Source: Bradyrhizobium jicamae
GTDB taxonomy: Bacteria > Pseudomonadota > Alphaproteobacteria > Rhizobiales > Xanthobacteraceae
Length of the DNA: 64,000 nucleotides
Assembly: GCF_018130695.1 (NCBI RefSeq)
Contig: NZ_JAFCJX010000038.1
Coordinates: 16,883 to 80,882, forward strand
Reading direction: 5' to 3'
A program made the position numbers and the translations under genes. The notes under the pieces were generated by a model that worked only from the letters and a program-made list of their open reading frames with translations, was not told where the DNA came from and made no database searches. Below are positions 50,861 to 60,800 of the stretch, piece after piece. How positions within the stretch are numbered: position 1 is the first letter of the stretch; the number at the start of each line of letters is the position of its first letter.

Positions 50861-51772
50861 ATGTCCAGTTCCGCCAAATCGCGTATTGCCGTCATCGGGC
50901 TCGGCTCGATGGGCTATGGCATGGCGACCTCGCTGAAACGCGCCGGATTCGAGGTCACGGGCTGCGACGTCTCTGATGATGCGGTGTCCCGCTTCGTATC
51001 GGACGGCGGCAAGGGGGCGAAGACCCCGGCCGAGGCCGCCAAGGATGCCGACATCGTCGTCAGCGTCGTCGTCAACGCGGCGCAGACCGAGGGCGTCCTG
51101 TTCGGCGCGGGCGGCGCTGCCGAGACCATGCCGAAGGACGCGGTGTTCATCTCTTCTGCCACCATGGACCCCGAGATCGCGCGGCGACTGGCCAAACAGC
51201 TCGAGGCCACCGGCCGGCATTATCTGGACGCCCCGATCTCCGGCGGCGCGCAGCGCGCGGCGCAGGGCGAGCTCACCATTCTCGCCTCCGGCAGCGCCGC
51301 TGCGTTCGCTAAAGCGCGGCCGGCGCTGGATTCGATGGCGGCCAAGCTCTACGAGCTCGGCGATGCCGCAGGCGCGGGCGCCGCGTTCAAGATGATCAAC
51401 CAACTGCTCGCCGGCGTGCATATCGCCGCAGCCTCCGAGGCGATTGCGTTTGCCGCCAGGCAGGGGCTCGACATCCGCAAGGTCTATGAGGTGATCACGG
51501 CCTCGGCCGGCAATTCCTGGATGTTCGAGAACCGCATGCCGCATGTGCTCGACGGCGACTACACGCCGCGCAGTGCGGTCGAGATCTTCGTGAAAGACCT
51601 CGGCATCATCCAGGACATGGCGCGCTCGGCGAAATTCCCGGTGCCAGTCTCGGCTGCCGCGCTGCAGATGTTCCTGATGACGGCGGCCGCCGGCATGGGC
51701 CGCGACGACGATGCCTCGGTGGCGCGGATGTATGCGCAGGTCACCGGCGTGAAGCTGCCCGGCGCCAAGTAA
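50861..51772 (+). CDS. ltnD: L-threonate dehydrogenase-like beta-hydroxyacid dehydrogenase (LtnD)
   Basis: A 303-residue HIBADH-family dehydrogenase that oxidises the 2-hydroxyl of L-threonate with NAD+ in known members. The cofactor loop IGLGSMGYGMA, the substrate loop DAPISGGAQRAAQGELTILASG and the catalytic Lys helix AAFKMINQLLAGVHIAAASEA are intact. It starts the ltnD-otnI-otnK operon and is divergent from otnC. The exact acid (threonate, erythronate or other) is unproven. Confidence 0.88.
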   Translation: MSSSAKSRIAVIGLGSMGYGMATSLKRAGFEVTGCDVSDDAVSRFVSDGGKGAKTPAEAAKDADIVVSVVVNAAQTEGVLFGAGGAAETMPKDAVFISSATMDPEIARRLAKQLEATGRHYLDAPISGGAQRAAQGELTILASGSAAAFAKARPALDSMAAKLYELGDAAGAGAAFKMINQLLAGVHIAAASEAIAFAARQGLDIRKVYEVITASAGNSWMFENRMPHVLDGDYTPRSAVEIFVKDLGIIQDMARSAKFPVPVSAAALQMFLMTAAAGMGRDDDASVARMYAQVTGVKLPGAK

Positions 51773-51787
51773 GAAGAGGATTTTGCG

Positions 51788-52570
51788 ATGCCCCGCTTTG
51801 CCGCCAATCTCTCCATGATGTTCAACGAGGTGCCGTTCCTCGACCGCTTCGAGGCGGCGGCCAAGGCCGGTTTCACCGCGGTCGAATTCCTGTTTCCCTA
51901 CGAATATCCGGCCGACGAGGTCGGCAAGCGGCTGCATGGCAACGGCCTGACCCAGGCGCTGTTCAACCTGCCGCCCGGCGACTGGAAGGCGGGCGAAAGG
52001 GGATTTGGCGCGCTGCCCGATCGCTTCGCCGATCTGCAGGAAGGCCTGAAGACCGCATTGCCCTATGCGCAGGCGACCGGCGTGAAGCGGCTGCATCTGA
52101 TGGCTGGCATCGCCGAGCGCAGCGATCCGCGCGCGGTCGCCCAGTTCCGCAAGTCGGTCGTCACGACCGCGGAGTTCTTTGCGCCGCACGGCGTCGACGT
52201 CGTGCTCGAGCCGATCAATCCGCGCAACGTGCCCGGCTACTTCCTCAACGACTTCCTGTTCGCGCGCGACCTGATCAATGAATTGAAGATCCCGAACCTC
52301 AAGCTGCAGTTCGACATCTATCACTGCCAGATCGTCCATGGCGACGTCACGATGCGGCTGCGCGAGATGATGCCGATCATCGGCCATGTCCAGATCGCCT
52401 CGATCCCCTCGCGCAACGAGCCCGATGGCGAGGAGCTGAACTATCCGTTCCTGTTCGACGAGCTCGACCGGCTCGGCTATGACGGCTTCGTCGGTTGCGA
52501 ATACAATCCGCGCGGCAAGACCACGGACGGTCTCGCCTGGTTCAAGCCTTATGCCGGAGTGAAGCCGTGA
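51788..52570 (+). CDS. otnI: 2-oxo-tetronate isomerase-like hydroxypyruvate isomerase-family protein (OtnI)
   Basis: A 260-residue xylose-isomerase-type TIM-barrel protein of the hydroxypyruvate isomerase family. The N-terminal FAANLSMMFNEVPFLDRF and AAKAGFTAVEFLFPYEY are family features; conserved acidic residues include Glu in VVLEPINPRNVPGY and VGCEYNPRG. In this pathway it converts 2-oxo-tetronate to 3-oxo-tetronate. It starts 15 bp after ltnD (GAGGA upstream) and overlaps the otnK GTG by 4 bp. Confidence 0.87.
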   Translation: MPRFAANLSMMFNEVPFLDRFEAAAKAGFTAVEFLFPYEYPADEVGKRLHGNGLTQALFNLPPGDWKAGERGFGALPDRFADLQEGLKTALPYAQATGVKRLHLMAGIAERSDPRAVAQFRKSVVTTAEFFAPHGVDVVLEPINPRNVPGYFLNDFLFARDLINELKIPNLKLQFDIYHCQIVHGDVTMRLREMMPIIGHVQIASIPSRNEPDGEELNYPFLFDELDRLGYDGFVGCEYNPRGKTTDGLAWFKPYAGVKP

Positions 52571-53856
52571 CATCAGCCAGGAAACTGTCGCTCGGCTGCA
52601 TCGCCGACGACTACACCGGCGCCTCCGACCTCGCCAACACGCTCACGCGCGCCGGCCTGCGCACCGTGCAGACCATCGGCGTGCCTTCCGACGATCTGAA
52701 GCTGCCCGAGGTGGATGCCGTCGTGGTGTCGCTGAAGAGCCGCTCGATCGAGGCCGGCACCGCCGTCGAGCGCTCGCGCGCCGCGGAGAAATGGCTGCGC
52801 GGTCGCGGCGCGGGCCACGTCCTGTTCAAGATCTGCTCGACCTTCGATTCCACCGATGCCGGCAATATCGGCCCCGTCATGGACGCGCTGCGCGCCGACT
52901 CCGCCGATAGCATCGTGCTGGTGACGCCGGCCTTCCCGGAAACCGGCCGCACCGTCTATCAGGGCAATCTGTTCGTCGGCGCCGTGCCGCTGAACGAGAG
53001 CCCGCTGAAGGACCACCCGCTCAATCCGATGCACGATTCCAATCTGGTGCGGGTGCTGGCGCGGCAGAGCAAGACGAAAGTGGGTCTGGTCGATCTCGCG
53101 ACATTGACCCGCGGGGCCGACGCCGTGCGCGCCAAGCTCGCGGATCTCACCGGTAAGGGCATTGGCGCTGTTATCATCGACGCCGTGTTCGACCGCGACC
53201 TCGAAACCATCGGCCAGGTCGCACTCGACCATCGGCTCTCGGTCGGCGCCTCCGGCATCGGGCTGGGGCTCGCGCGCGGCCTCGTCGCCTCCGGCAAGGT
53301 CACGTCGAACGCCGCGACGGCGATATCGGCTTCACCGGTCGGCGGGCCGGCGGCCTGTCTCGCCGGCAGCTGCTCGCAGGCGACGTTGCAGCAGATCGCC
53401 AATGCCGAGACAATCATGCCGGTGCTGCATCTCGATCCTGAGCGCGTGATCGCGGGTAAGGAAGAAGCGCAGCGCGCGCTCGCCTGGGCGAAGGATCGGA
53501 TCGGCGAAGGGCCGGTTCTGATCGCGAGCAGCTCGACGCCGGAGCAGGTGGCAGCTCTGCAATCCCGTCATGGCCGCGATGCAGCCGGACATGCCATCGA
53601 GCAGGCGATGGCCGATCTCGCCGAAGGTCTGGTGCAGGCCGGCGTGCGCCGGCTGGTCGTCGCCGGTGGTGAAACATCGGGCGCTGCCGTCGATCGTCTG
53701 CGCATTCCCGGCTTCCTCGTCGGCGCGGAAATCGCGGCAGGCGTGCCGGTGTTGCGTGCCGTCGGGGCGACGAGCGGCGAGATGCTGCTTGCCCTGAAAT
53801 CAGGCAACTTCGGGGGCCCGGAGTTTTTCTCCGATGCGCTGAAGCTGATGCGCTGA
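52567..53856 (+). CDS. otnK: 3-oxo-tetronate kinase-like DUF1537 protein (OtnK)
   Basis: A 429-residue four-carbon acid-sugar kinase (formerly DUF1537). The N-terminal acid-sugar-binding domain has GCIADDYTGASDLANTL and FKICSTFDSTDAGN; the C-terminal nucleotide-binding domain has VVAGGETSGAAVD and SGNFGGPEFFSDAL. It phosphorylates 3-oxo-tetronate for OtnC. The start is a GTG whose frame overlaps the otnI stop (GTGA), indicating translational coupling. With ltnD, otnI and divergent otnC it completes the pathway from threonate to dihydroxyacetone phosphate. Confidence 0.9.
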   Translation: MTSARKLSLGCIADDYTGASDLANTLTRAGLRTVQTIGVPSDDLKLPEVDAVVVSLKSRSIEAGTAVERSRAAEKWLRGRGAGHVLFKICSTFDSTDAGNIGPVMDALRADSADSIVLVTPAFPETGRTVYQGNLFVGAVPLNESPLKDHPLNPMHDSNLVRVLARQSKTKVGLVDLATLTRGADAVRAKLADLTGKGIGAVIIDAVFDRDLETIGQVALDHRLSVGASGIGLGLARGLVASGKVTSNAATAISASPVGGPAACLAGSCSQATLQQIANAETIMPVLHLDPERVIAGKEEAQRALAWAKDRIGEGPVLIASSSTPEQVAALQSRHGRDAAGHAIEQAMADLAEGLVQAGVRRLVVAGGETSGAAVDRLRIPGFLVGAEIAAGVPVLRAVGATSGEMLLALKSGNFGGPEFFSDALKLMR

Positions 53857-54034
53857 GTCGATTGGTCGCACTCGTTTGGCGGCGCGTGCGACCATTCCCG
53901 TAGTTCCACGGGGTTCCAAATTAACACAACCCTAGGAGGCGGTATCATTTGATGCCTGCGGCGCTGTTGCGCTGCAAACATCAAGCTGTCCCGGCCGCGT
54001 GCCTGCGCGGCCCATATCACGAGAACCTTCCGCC

Positions 54035-55723
54035 ATGCTCGCCAGATACTCGATCCGCGCCAAGATCATTGCCGTGGTTGCCCTCTTGCTCGTCACAATG
54101 ACGGGCATGGGACTTCTGGCCGCCACAAGCATGCGCGCGATCAACGCCAACACGGTCGACATCACGACCAGCTGGTTGCCCAGCGTGCGCGTGCTCGGCG
54201 ATCTCCGGGCTACCACGCTGACGTATCGTACGGCGGTCCGCGCGCATTTGATGGCCGATTCGATGGAGGAAAAGCTCCAGCAGGAAAAGCGGCTTGCCGC
54301 CCTCACTGAAAGCAACGCGAATATTCGCCGGATATACGAGCCGCTGATCACATCTCCGGAGGAGCGCGCGATATACAATGAGTGGTCGCGGTTCTGGGAG
54401 GAGTACACCAGGGGCGCCCAGCAGGTGATCGCGCTGTCGCGGCAGGCCGTCGGGCGAATCCCGACCGAGGCGCGCGATCTCAACGCGAAGGTCATCAAGG
54501 TCGGGAGCCAGGGCGACGAGGCGTTGCTCAAGGACATCGAGCTCAACAACAAGGGTGCCGACAAGGCCGCGCAGGACGCCGCCGACAGCTATCGCGCGGC
54601 GGTCATGCTGCTCTCCGTGATCCTTGGTGTCGCCGTCATGATCGGCGCGGCCGTCAGCTATTTCATGATCCGTGACATCTCCGCCGCCATCGCTTCAATC
54701 GTCATGCCGATGCGGGCGCTGGGCAGCGGTGACCTGAGCGCTGTCGTCCCGCATCGAGGCGAGAAGACCGAGATCGGCGCGATGGCCGATGCGCTGCAGG
54801 TGTTCAAGGAGGCGCTGGTCGCCAAGAAGGCCGCCGACGAGGCCGCGGCTGTCGACGCCGAGGCCAAGATCGAGCGCGGCCGCCGGGTCGACGCCGTCAC
54901 GCGCAATTTCGAAACCATGATCGGCGAGATCGTGCAGACGGTGTCGTCGGCTTCGACGCAGCTCGAAGCGTCCGCCGGCACGCTGTCCTCCACCGCCCAG
55001 CGGGCGCAGGACTTGACGACGGCCGTGGCCGGAGCGTCCGAGGAAGCCTCCGCCAACGTGCAGTCGGTGGCATCAGCGACCGAAGAGCTGTCCTCGTCGG
55101 TGACCGAGATCAGCCGTCAGGTGCAGGAATCGGCGCGGATGGCGACCGACGCGGTCGGCCAGGCCCGCATCACCAATGATCGCGTCAGCCAGCTGTCGAA
55201 GGCGGCCGCGCGCATCGGCGACGTCGTCGAGCTGATCAACACCATCGCCGGCCAGACCAATTTGCTGGCGCTCAACGCCACCATCGAGGCGGCGCGCGCC
55301 GGCGAGGCCGGCCGCGGCTTTGCGGTCGTGGCCTCGGAAGTGAAGGCGCTTGCCGAGCAGACCGCAAAAGCCACCGGCGAGATCGGCCAGCAGATTGCCG
55401 GCATCCAGGCCGCAACCGAGGAGTCGGTCGGCGCGATCCAGGAAATCTCCGCGACCATCGAGCGTCTGTCGGAGATTTCCTCGACCATCGCAGCCGCCGT
55501 CGAAGAGCAGGGCGCGGCGACGCAGGAAATCTCCCGCAACGTCCAGCAGGCCGCGCAGGGCACCCAGCAGGTCTCCTCCAACATCTCCGACGTGCAGCGT
55601 GGCGCCACCGAGACCGGTTCGGCTTCCTCGCAGGTGCTGTCAGCGGCGCAGTCGCTGTCGGGCGACAGCAACCGTTTGAAAAACGAAGTCGGAAAATTCC
55701 TCGACGCGGTGCGCGCCGCCTGA
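54035..55723 (+). CDS. Methyl-accepting chemotaxis protein
   Basis: A 562-residue transmembrane chemoreceptor. TM1 spans about 10-31 and TM2 about 189-212, flanking a roughly 155-residue periplasmic domain of four-helix-bundle (4HB_MCP) type. A HAMP segment (about 213-270) and the cytoplasmic MA signalling domain (about 310-550) follow. The hairpin tip INTIAGQTNLLALNATIEAARAGEAGRGFAVVA is canonical. There is no C-terminal CheR-binding pentapeptide. The ATG at 54035 was chosen; an earlier in-frame start at 53999 adds only 12 non-family residues. A terminator follows. The ligand is unknown. Confidence 0.94.
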   Translation: MLARYSIRAKIIAVVALLLVTMTGMGLLAATSMRAINANTVDITTSWLPSVRVLGDLRATTLTYRTAVRAHLMADSMEEKLQQEKRLAALTESNANIRRIYEPLITSPEERAIYNEWSRFWEEYTRGAQQVIALSRQAVGRIPTEARDLNAKVIKVGSQGDEALLKDIELNNKGADKAAQDAADSYRAAVMLLSVILGVAVMIGAAVSYFMIRDISAAIASIVMPMRALGSGDLSAVVPHRGEKTEIGAMADALQVFKEALVAKKAADEAAAVDAEAKIERGRRVDAVTRNFETMIGEIVQTVSSASTQLEASAGTLSSTAQRAQDLTTAVAGASEEASANVQSVASATEELSSSVTEISRQVQESARMATDAVGQARITNDRVSQLSKAAARIGDVVELINTIAGQTNLLALNATIEAARAGEAGRGFAVVASEVKALAEQTAKATGEIGQQIAGIQAATEESVGAIQEISATIERLSEISSTIAAAVEEQGAATQEISRNVQQAAQGTQQVSSNISDVQRGATETGSASSQVLSAAQSLSGDSNRLKNEVGKFLDAVRAA

Positions 55724-55743
55724 TTGATCGCGCGACGTCATGG

Positions 55744-55774
55744 AAAGCCCGGCCCGCGAAGGCCGGGCTTTTTT
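55744..55774 (+). terminator. Rho-independent terminator after the first MCP
   Basis: AAAGCCCGGCC (55744-55754) pairs with GGCCGGGCTTT (55761-55771), with loop CGCGAA, and ends in a T-run through 55774. It lies 20 bp after the stop codon. Confidence 0.92.
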
Positions 55775-55914
55775 CATGTCTGGCGAGCAACGCAGCCCGT
55801 AATTCTGCGGGGCCTCAAATTAACCTGCCGTATTTTGACGCGCGTTAGCTTGACGCACAGAATCACGGCATTTCGCGTGAGCTGCGCGACTATTTCAATT
55901 TGGGGATTCCACCG

Positions 55915-57618
55915 ATGTTCCTGGCGAGATTCCGCATCCTGACCAAGATCCTTGCGATTGTTTGCGGCCTCTCCCTGATCGCCACCACGCTCGCCTATCT
56001 CGGCATGTCCTCGCTGAAGTCGCTCAGCGAGCGCGGTGAAGTCACAGCGCGCGCTGCCGAGCGGTCGCTGCTGTCGGCGCGAGCAAACACCAACGTGCTG
56101 GCGATCAACGGCGCCGAGTTCCGCAGCGCGCTGGATCCGCGCAACGAGAATCGGCTTGCCGCGAGATCAGTCATCGACGAGCAGCTCAAGCAGCTCGAGG
56201 AGCGGCTCGCCGAGATCAGCAAGACCACCGATGAGAAGACCATCGCCCTGCTTCCTGCGGTGCGCTCGGCGCTGTCGGCGTACAAGGCGCGGCTCCAGGA
56301 TACGCTCGAGGCGGTCGATGCGACCAAGGTGACCGAGTTGAGCCAATCGGCGGACAAGCTCCGCGGAGTCGCGATGAAGAGCAATGCGGCGGCGGAAGCG
56401 TTGCGCACCCAGGTCCGCGCCGTGGCGTTGCGCCAGGAGCAGCGCGTCAAGGAGAACACAGAGGCCAGCGAGCGGGAGTACGCCTCGACCTCGCAGCTCC
56501 TGATCGTCCTGGCGGCATCCGGTGTCTTGTTCGGTCTCGTCTTCGGCTTCGTCGTCGGCCAATACGGTGTCGCAAGGCCGATCCGCGCCGTGGTCGACCT
56601 GCTGCAGCAACTTGCGAACGGAAACTACAATGTCGAGATCAACGGCACCGACCGTCGCGACGAGGTCGGTGACGTCGCCAAGACCGCGCTGGTGTTCAAG
56701 GACAATGGCCTCGCCAAGATCCGCATGGAGCAGGAGCAGAAGGCGCTGGAGGCACGCGCCGCCGCAGAGCGCCGTGCCGACATGCTGCGGCTCGCCGATC
56801 AGTTCGAGGGCGCGGTCGGCGAGATCGTGGAGACCGTGTCGTCGGCTTCGACCGAGCTGGAGGCCTCCGCGAGCACGCTGACGTCGTCGGCCGAGCGTTC
56901 GCAGACGCTGACCACGTCGGTGGCTGCCGCGTCCGAGCAGGCCTCGACCAACGTGCAATCCGTGGCGTCGGCGACCGAGCAGCTGTCGTCGTCGGTGAGC
57001 GAGATCAGCCGGCAGGTGCAGGAATCGGCGCGGATGGCCAGCGATGCCGTCGGACAGACCCGTGCGACCAACGAGCGGGTCAGCCAGCTCTCCACGGCCG
57101 CCGCGCGCATCGGCGATGTCATCGAACTGATCAATACCATTGCCGAGCAGACCAATTTGCTGGCGCTCAACGCGACCATCGAGGCCGCGCGTGCCGGCGA
57201 GGCAGGGCGGGGCTTTGCGGTGGTCGCCTCCGAGGTGAAGGCGCTCGCCGAGCAGACCTCGAAAGCGACCGGCGAGATCGGGCAGCAGATCGCCGGCATG
57301 CAGACGGCTACCGAGGAATCGGTGAGCGCGATCCAGGCGATCAGCAGCACCATCGAGAAGCTCGCGGAAATTTCCTCGACCATCGCGGCCGCCGTGGAGG
57401 AGCAGGGCGCCGCGACCCAGGAAATCTCGCGTAACGTGCAGCAGGCGGCGCAAGGCACCCAGCAGGTGTCGTCCGATATCACCGACGTGCAGCGCGGCGC
57501 CAGCGAGACCGGCTCGGCGTCGTCGCAGGTGCTGAGCGCCGCGCAGTCACTTTCCGGTGACAGCAACCGCCTCAAGCTCGAGGTTGGCAAGTTCCTGAGC
57601 ACGGTAAGGGCCGCCTAG
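55915..57618 (+). CDS. Methyl-accepting chemotaxis protein (tandem paralogue)
   Basis: A 567-residue chemoreceptor with TM1 (about 10-31), a periplasmic helical domain (about 32-193), TM2 (about 194-217), HAMP and the MA domain. From about residue 315 onward it is nearly the same as the upstream MCP, including INTIAEQTNLLALNATIEAA and the C-terminus SGDSNRLK.EVGKFL. The sensory halves differ clearly. The pair arose by tandem duplication followed by sensor divergence. Separate leaders and terminators suggest independent expression. Confidence 0.94.
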   Translation: MFLARFRILTKILAIVCGLSLIATTLAYLGMSSLKSLSERGEVTARAAERSLLSARANTNVLAINGAEFRSALDPRNENRLAARSVIDEQLKQLEERLAEISKTTDEKTIALLPAVRSALSAYKARLQDTLEAVDATKVTELSQSADKLRGVAMKSNAAAEALRTQVRAVALRQEQRVKENTEASEREYASTSQLLIVLAASGVLFGLVFGFVVGQYGVARPIRAVVDLLQQLANGNYNVEINGTDRRDEVGDVAKTALVFKDNGLAKIRMEQEQKALEARAAAERRADMLRLADQFEGAVGEIVETVSSASTELEASASTLTSSAERSQTLTTSVAAASEQASTNVQSVASATEQLSSSVSEISRQVQESARMASDAVGQTRATNERVSQLSTAAARIGDVIELINTIAEQTNLLALNATIEAARAGEAGRGFAVVASEVKALAEQTSKATGEIGQQIAGMQTATEESVSAIQAISSTIEKLAEISSTIAAAVEEQGAATQEISRNVQQAAQGTQQVSSDITDVQRGASETGSASSQVLSAAQSLSGDSNRLKLEVGKFLSTVRAA

Positions 57619-57664
57619 GCGCAACTGGGGAGCTCTCGCCGACGCGAGCTATGCCAAGGAAGTG

Positions 57665-57700
57665 AAGGCCAACCGCGTTCCGCGGGGTTGGCCTTTCTGC
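57665..57700 (+). terminator. Terminator-like hairpin after the second MCP
   Basis: AAGGCCAACC (57665-57674) pairs with GGTTGGCCTT (57686-57695), extended inward by CGCG pairs, and is followed by TCTGC. The U-run is short (TTTCT). It lies 46 bp after the stop codon and before the RND gene. Confidence 0.75.
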
Positions 57701-57806
57701 CGTCCTTCGGTAAATCGGCCTGAGGCGGAGCGGCCATTTTGACTGCCGATCCCTGCTGCCTTGATCCTGATGCCTTGGGCGGGGCTCTTTCGGGAATGCT
57801 TCCTTC

Positions 57807-60800
57807 ATGATCGCACTGGTCCGTATCGCGCTGAGCCGGCCATATACTTTCGTCGTGCTCGCGTTGCTCTTGCTGATTACCGGACCGCTGGCGGCGCTGC
57901 GCACGCCGACCGACATCTTTCCGGACATCCGCATCCCCGTGATCGGCGTGGTCTGGCAGTACACCGGCCTGCCGCCGGACCAGATGTCCGGCCGCATCAC
58001 CACCCCGTTCCAGCGCGCGCTGACCACGACGGTCAACGACATCGAGCACATCGTCGCCAATTCCTACACCGGCGTCGGCATCATCAAGATCTTTTTCCAG
58101 CCAAACGTCGATATCCGCACCGCCAACGCGCAGGTGACGGCGATCTCGCAGACGCTCTTGAAGCAGATGCCGCCGGGCGCGACCCCGCCGCTGATCCTGA
58201 ACTACTCGGCTTCCACCGTGCCGATCATCCAGGTCGCACTGTCCGGTGACGGCCTGACCGAGCAGAACCTCGCCGACATCGGCATCAACCAGCTGCGCAC
58301 GCCGCTAGTCACCGTGCCCGGCGCCGCGATTCCCTATCCGTTCGGCGGCAAGCAGCGCCAGGTCCAGATCGACCTCAACTCGACGGCGCTGCAGGCGCGC
58401 GGCCTGTCGGGCCAGGACGTCGCCAACGCGCTCGCCGCGCAAAACCTGATCACGCCGGTCGGGACGCAAAAGATCGGCAGTTTCGAGTACACGATCAACC
58501 TCAACAATTCGCCGCTGCGGCTCGAGGAGCTCGGCGATCTCCCGATCAAGTCGGTCAACGGCGCCATGGTCTATGTGCGCGATGTGGCGACCGTGCGCGA
58601 CGGCAATCCGCCGCAGACCAACATCGTGCATGTCGACGGCAACCGCTCGGTGCTGATGATGGTGCTGAAGGCCGGCGCCACCTCGACGCTCGATATCATC
58701 TCCGGCATCAAGCAGAAGGTGATCGAGGTCAAGGACCAGCTGCCGGATGCGCTGAAGATCGGCTTCATCGGTGACCAGTCGGTGTTCGTGCGCGGCGCGA
58801 TCGAGGGTGTGGCCTTCGAGGGCGTGATCGCAGCGCTTTTGACCAGCGCCATGATCCTGCTGTTCCTCGGCAGCTGGCGCTCCACCATCATCATCGCGGT
58901 CTCGATCCCGCTCTCGGTGCTGGGCGCCATCATCATGCTGTCGGCGATCGGCGAGACGCTGAACATCATGACGCTCGGCGGCCTTGCGCTCGCCGTCGGC
59001 ATCCTCGTCGACGACGCCACGGTGACGATCGAGAACATCAACTACCATCTCGAGCAGGGCAAGCCGGTCGAGCAATCCATCCTCGACGGCGCCAACCAGA
59101 TCGTGACGCCGGCCTTCGTCTCGCTGCTCTGCATCTGCATCGTGTTCGTGCCGATGTTCTTCCTGACCGGCGTGGCGCGCTTCCTGTTCGTGCCGATGGC
59201 GGAAGCGGTGATGTTCGCGATGATCTGGTCGTTCATCCTGTCGCGCACGCTGGTGCCGACCATGGCGAACTATCTGCTGCAGCCGCATGTGCATCACGAG
59301 GGTGGGCCGCCGAAGACACGCAACCCCCTGGTCTGGTTCCAGCGCGGCTTTGAGGCGCGGTTCGAGCGGATCCGGGGCGGCTATCAGGGCCTGCTCGGGC
59401 TGGCGCTGGCGCACCGCGCGGTGTTCGTGATCGGCTTCCTCTGCGTGGTCGGCGCGTCCTTTGCGCTGGTGCCGTTCCTCGGGCGCAACTTCTTCCCCTC
59501 GGTCGATGCCGGCAACATCCTGATGCATGTGCGGACCCAGGTCGGCACCCGCGTCGAGGAGGCGGCCAACCAGCTCGCCGACGTGCAGAAGGCGGTGCGC
59601 AAGCTGATCCCGGGCGAGATCGAGACCATGACCGATAACATCGGCATGCCGATCTCCGGTATCAACATGACCTACAACAACACCGGCGTGATCGGCCCGC
59701 AGGACGGCGACATCCAGATCAAGCTGCGCGAGGGCCACAAGCCGACGGAAGAGCATGTGCGGGTGCTGCGTGAGCAGCTGCCGCGGCTCTTCCCCGGCGT
59801 CAGCTTCTCCTTCCTGCCGGCCGACATCGTCAGCCAGATCCTCAATTTCGGTGCGCCGGCGCCGATCGATCTGCAGATCCGCGGTGCCAATCTCGATGCC
59901 AATTTTGCCTACGCCAACAAGCTGCTGGCGAAAATGCGCAAGATCCCCGGCATTGCCGACGCGCGCATCCAGCAATCGCCGAATGCGCCGACCTTCAACA
60001 TCGATGTCGACCGCACCCGCGCGCAATATGTCGGCCTGACCGAGCGCGACGTCACCAACTCGCTGGTCGTCAATCTCGCCGGCTCCTCGCAGGTCGCGCC
60101 GACCTACTATCTCAATCCGGATAATGGCGTGTCCTATTCGATCGTGATGCAGACGCCGCAATACCAGATCGACTCGCTCAGCGCGCTGCAGACGCTGCCG
60201 ATCACGGCGACCGGCAACACCCAGTCTCCGATCCTCGGCGGCATCGCCGACATCAAGCGCACCAATTCCAGCGCCGTCGTGTCGCAATACGACATCCAGT
60301 CGCTGGTGCAGATCTATGCGACGCCGCAGGGCCGCGACCTCGGCGCGGTCGCAGCCGACGTTCGCGCGCTGATCGCCGAGACCGCCAAGGATGTGCCGAA
60401 GGGCTCCTCCGTGGTGCTGCTCGGCCAGGTGCAGACCATGAACAGCGCCTTCACCGGCCTGCTGTTCGGTCTGCTCGGCGCGGTCGTGCTGATCTACTTC
60501 CTGATCGTGGTCAACTTCCAGTCCTGGTCGGACCCGTTCGTGATCATCACCGCGCTGCCGGCTGCGCTCGCCGGCATCGTCTGGATGCTGTTCACGACGG
60601 AGACCACGCTGTCGGTTCCCGCGCTCACCGGCGCCATCATGTGCATGGGCGTCGCGACCGCGAACAGCGTGCTCGTGATCAGCTTTGCCCGCGAGCGCTA
60701 CGCCGAATTGGGCGACCCGGTTGCCGCGGCGCTGGAAGCCGGCTTCGTCCGCTTCCGCCCGGTGCTGATGACGGCGCTCGCGATGATCATCGGCATGGCG

